Below, one piece after another: positions 60,850 to 64,000 of a stretch of DNA of 64,000 nt (its first letter is position 1; each line of letters begins with the position of its first letter). The stretch is from Gonapodya sp. JEL0774 (taxonomy: Eukaryota > Monoblepharomycota > Monoblepharidomycetes > Monoblepharidales > Gonapodyaceae). Both the position numbers and the translations under genes were made by a program. The DNA is taken from positions 124,001 through 188,000 of the forward strand of contig JADIIX010000027.1 of the NCBI GenBank assembly GCA_027604505.1, in the 5' to 3' direction. Below the pieces are notes generated by a model. It saw nothing but the letters and a program-made list of their open reading frames with translations, was not told where the DNA came from and searched no databases.

Positions 60850-61986
60850 TGAGAACTGCTGTCAACATGTGTGCCACGAGCCGCACCCTTACAATGAATA
60901 CCATAAGGGCAAGCAATAAATCTATCTAGTCACGGAAGTAAAACAATTTGTAGATAGTACTTTGTCAACCACTCGCAAAGCAGGAGTGCACACTTGCCAC
61001 CGTGATGGTGCTGGGGCACACAATGCCGTTGCAAGAGGGCAATGTGCCTAGCGGTAAACCATGCGGGAGCCATTGAGCAAGCGTTACGCAAGGCAAAATA
61101 TGAAGACCAAGCAGGCACGACGGTGAGACGGGTGACTGGGGCCCCCCGGCGGCCGCGGCGGGGGGGGGGGTGGCGGGCGGGGGGGGGCGGGGGTTGGCCG
61201 GGCGGTGGGGGACGTGGTGACCGGGAGGGTGTGGTGGGGGGCGGGGGCGGCGAAGGAAGGGGGGGAAGGGGGGGAAGAGGTGGTGGTGGAGGAGCGGCGG
61301 TTGAGTGCAGGGAAAGGGGAGGACAAGTGAAGGAGGACCTCCTTGCGATCAGCTGTCGGTGCGACTCGCTTTCTTGCCGCGGCTGCCATCGTACTAACGG
61401 ACAACGATTCTAATTATGAACCCTCGATCGCTAGCTATAGCTCGTGTACACAAGACATGTTGTTTATCCGGGGGAAAAAAAAAAGGAAAGCTTGATTTTG
61501 GCTGTCTGTGGGAACATGCAGTGCGAAAGCGACATTTCAAGGGGGGTCCGCACAATGACTCATCGGAGTAACAGGCATCTACCAAACGGCGAACGGTGAG
61601 CATGATTTGTGCATGCAATTTGCTGACGAATTTCATATCCAGGTGGCCTGTATGTACCATTCCATTTCATGTTGGCGAAAGAACTGTGCCATCATGCACA
61701 AGAAATGTAATCGATTGCCGGCACCGACCTATGCCAACTCCAACCCTGTCCTCGATGGTTTGGAACTATGGGCGAACCATATGCAGTGCTCGTTGGTATC
61801 CGATGATGAAAGCCGTGAAGCGCTCTGGTGCTGGGGACATATGTAAGTGGCACTGAACCCCTCCGAATTTATTATATTGTAAGGTATCATCCAAAACCCG
61901 TATATGAGAGCTTGAAGGAAGTATATCCAACAGAGCTCCATCAAATCTCTCAAGCACTTGACTTTCGTCTCCCCAAGAATGACTGA
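60850..61986. other. intergenic with G-rich low-complexity block
   Basis: Apart from the G-rich block at 61141-61300, no supported gene. 61607-61846 is open on the plus strand (79 codons, Cys/His-rich, CMYHSISCWRKNC) and could be an exon, but nothing joins it. Confidence 0.35.
61141..61300 (+). repeat. G-rich low-complexity block
   Basis: About 150 nt, more than 80% G on the plus strand with many runs of 3-12 G (GGGGGGGGGGTGGCGGGCGG type). It is not a simple microsatellite. It could form G-quadruplexes or be a base-calling artefact. Confidence 0.85.
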
Positions 61987-62208
61987 ATGAGAACGGCAAT
62001 GACCCTCGCGCTCACCTTTGCCCTCGTCGTAGTACTCACCTCGGCGCCGGCGCCAGCTTTTGCTGTGCCCCGGGAGGTAACTTTATCAGCTTGTGCGGCC
62101 GCTATCGATTGTAATATTCGGATGTGCGGCACGAAGGTGTCGAATTTGAAACAGTACGCCAAGGATTGCACAAATGGACTCGGGGCGTACATGTGCGCAA
62201 CTGTTTGA
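61987..62208 (+). CDS. 73-aa cysteine-rich secreted protein
   Basis: A single exon. MTLALTFALVVVLTSAPAPA is a clear signal peptide; the mature part is about 45 residues with five Cys (SACAAAID, DCNIRMCG, DCTNGLG, YMCATV). An odd Cys number would leave one free or allow dimerisation. No family is recognised. It may be a small secreted effector-like or structural protein. Confidence 0.6.
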   Translation: MRTAMTLALTFALVVVLTSAPAPAFAVPREVTLSACAAAIDCNIRMCGTKVSNLKQYAKDCTNGLGAYMCATV

Positions 62209-62913
62209 TCCGTGATGCACTGATGCTGTCGGTTTTGATCTTCTGCTTATTGAACTCTTCATCTGCATTTTGAAAGGGTAAATGTATCTGGTTCCATATA
62301 CATGCCAAAAGCAATCAATGCAATGCACTTCGCGGTGCTCCGCAGATTCCCCGTCCACTGTACCGTAATGACGGTAGGGTCGTGTCGGTAGAGACTTGGC
62401 CTTATAATATCTCGATTGATGAATGATAGTCAAACCCGGGTCTCGTTAAGGGGGTGGAATTGGTCCGTGACAGAGCACTGAATACCTTGACTGGCTCTTG
62501 CCACATCTGTCTTATTTAGTTTATGTTGGTTTTTTTTATGTTGGCGCAGTGTTGTATGCACATTCAATTGGTGTGATCATCCTTGTGTGTTTTTTTCAAA
62601 TTTCTGTCGTGACACACTACGATTCGAATGAAATCTTCACATTTCCACACGCAATCGTGGATTCGATGCTCTGATTGCCGATGGATCTCCCGTTTTGCCC
62701 CGGGGTCCCGGGTTCCGTGTTTGTCTCGGTCCATGTGATCGATCGTGAAAATGAAGCAAAAAGACAGAGGCGGTGGACGGTGGCGGGCCGGCATCTCCAT
62801 CAAGTTTCACTAGAATCCATCGAGACCGTTTTGTCTTACGGGAGGAGGAACCAGGAGAACTCCGTTGACGCCCGCCTGTTGCTTCTGCCCATCGCACCCT
62901 GTACACCACCAAC
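62209..62913. other. intergenic, no gene seen
   Basis: No motif-supported frame; probably contains the promoter of the F-box gene at 62914. Confidence 0.35.
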
Positions 62914-64000
62914 ATGCTGGGGGCAACGTCAGCGCTCGCACCGGACATCAGTCGCCCATCAGCAGGCGATGACTCATCGAACTCACTCCAGTCCATCTCA
63001 ACATCCGCTGCCCCACTCGGCACCCAAGAGACCTCCTCCCCACACCACAGAACCCCCCAATCCCTCCCGTCCCTCCCCCTCGAACTCCTCTCCGCAACCC
63101 TCCGCCACCTCTCCCCTCTCGACCTCCTCCGCATCCGCTTCCTCGACCGCACGTTCGACCGTCTGGCCGTCCACGCCTTGCATCGGAAGATCCGCTCGGT
63201 CCAGACGACTGCCCGCGGTGGGAGAGCCCCAGTGGAAGGGGAGCTCGACCGAGGTGGAGAGGATCAAGGTGGTGCAAGTCGGAGTGACGCTGATGCTGAC
63301 TCGGACACCAACTTTGACGACCCGCCCACTCCGAGCCTGCTCCTCCGCCTTCCCGTGCTCTCGTCCGCATCCACGGCAGGCACCGGCAACGGTACAGCCA
63401 ACGACCAGCTCGTGACCAGTGTTCACTTGGAGTACGCCGGGATGGTGGTGGAGGGTGGGCTGCGGTGGAGGAATATGGTTGCAGGTCCATCCGAGGAGGC
63501 CTCATCCATGAGGCCACCACAGCGCCCGCCCGCCGACTCGCCGGCCTGTACCCACCCCTCGCCCTCGTCGTCGCCGTTGTCGTATCTCACACACCTCACC
63601 TCCCTCACCTCCACGCTCGGGACGGCCGTTTCGGAGCTCGGGTGGGAGTACGAGCGAGATCGTGATCGCGATCACGGGCAAGAGCGAGGGCGACTGCAGG
63701 CGGACGAGTTGGTACGAGAGATGGCGCAGATGGGGATGGGCGGGTGCGAACCGGGAGCGAGACCACAAACGCAGTCATGGGAGAACTGGGACGAGGGCAC
63801 GAGCGGTACCGGCACCTCACCCCTACCCAAACACCTCCTTGACCGTAACCGACTAGCTCCCAGTCGTGGTGAGGAACAAGGTGGTGATGAACGGGGCCGG
63901 GATGGCCGTGAGGGAACATGGTTTGTCTTCAAGCCTCGGGGAACCGCCACGGTCGGGCTGTGGATACCTCGGGTAGGTGGTTCCCTGCTTTCACTTCGTG
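62914..64000 (+). CDS. F-box protein, truncated by window end
   Basis: From ATG 62914 the frame stays open for 362 codons to the last base, so it has no stop in the window. SLPLELLSATLRHLSPLDLL, then RIRFLDRTFDRLAV (about residues 50-85), is an F-box; the rest is Ser/Pro/Gly-rich with EYAGMVVEGGLRW and TWFVFKPRGTATVGLW. Like the gene at 34674 it is GC-rich and intronless over a long stretch. I infer an SCF adaptor. Confidence 0.65.
   Translation, partial: MLGATSALAPDISRPSAGDDSSNSLQSISTSAAPLGTQETSSPHHRTPQSLPSLPLELLSATLRHLSPLDLLRIRFLDRTFDRLAVHALHRKIRSVQTTARGGRAPVEGELDRGGEDQGGASRSDADADSDTNFDDPPTPSLLLRLPVLSSASTAGTGNGTANDQLVTSVHLEYAGMVVEGGLRWRNMVAGPSEEASSMRPPQRPPADSPACTHPSPSSSPLSYLTHLTSLTSTLGTAVSELGWEYERDRDRDHGQERGRLQADELVREMAQMGMGGCEPGARPQTQSWENWDEGTSGTGTSPLPKHLLDRNRLAPSRGEEQGGDERGRDGREGTWFVFKPRGTATVGLWIPRVGGSLLSLR

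Noticed and set aside
61084-61413. Plus and minus frames over the G-rich block
   Set aside because: Translated homopolymer runs (poly-Gly, poly-Pro) with no motif.
1-64000. CRISPR array, integrated virus or transposon
   Set aside because: No regularly spaced repeats, terminal repeats with transposase, or viral gene cluster were seen; all repeats found are short and local.

Overview
This is nuclear DNA from a fungus. Almost every gene is cut by many short introns (mostly 50-100 nt, GT-AG), and the gene families are fungal: a Kre6/Crh-type GH16, a GH18 chitinase, a hybrid histidine kinase, an FTR1 iron permease, cystathionine beta-lyase, EMG1 and CMC4. An Integrator INTS6-like gene, a family mostly missing from Dikarya, and a ceruloplasmin/hephaestin-type multicopper oxidase suggest an early-diverging (chytrid-like) lineage. 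That placement is inference. I saw no tRNA, rRNA, CRISPR array or intact transposon. One 10-N scaffold gap lies at 43457-43466, inside very G/C-rich sequence. Exon coordinates were derived by hand from reading frame, splice signals and family motifs; most chains close in frame, and uncertain ends are flagged.

0-16 kb (mostly plus strand): 3' end of an unidentified gene; an STK32/YANK-like kinase; complex I NDUFA13 (minus) divergent from a small allophanate-hydrolase-C-like protein; an MFS transporter; an acidic unknown protein; an INTS6-like protein; an F-box/LRR protein; and an acyl-protein-thioesterase-like hydrolase (minus). 16-26 kb: a 17-exon hybrid histidine kinase (minus), cystathionine beta-lyase (plus), EMG1 and a MAPEG protein (both minus).

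27-40 kb, surface and secretion: a small secreted protein; a 23-exon gene for a predicted 1273-aa type II membrane protein with three GH16-like repeats followed by a GH18 chitinase domain; CMC4; an F-box protein with a Cys-rich tail; a Swi5-like recombination protein; and a secreted pepsin-like protease.

40-48 kb, ion transport (minus strand): an unknown gene; a bestrophin-like (UPF0187) anion channel whose best gene model needs consecutive 5-nt and 10-nt microexons; and the most striking gene, an 802-aa iron transporter in which a complete two-cupredoxin multicopper ferroxidase is inserted inside FTR1, in the loop between TM6 and TM7. Oxidation and permeation of iron, done by Fet3 plus Ftr1 in yeast, would here be on one chain.

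49-64 kb: a PP2C phosphatase with a ~980-residue disordered N-terminus (two open frames joined by a short intron), a cyclophilin, a secreted protein with an RlpA-like C-terminal domain, a class 3 lipase, a tiny Cys-rich secreted protein, and an F-box gene running off the end of the window.
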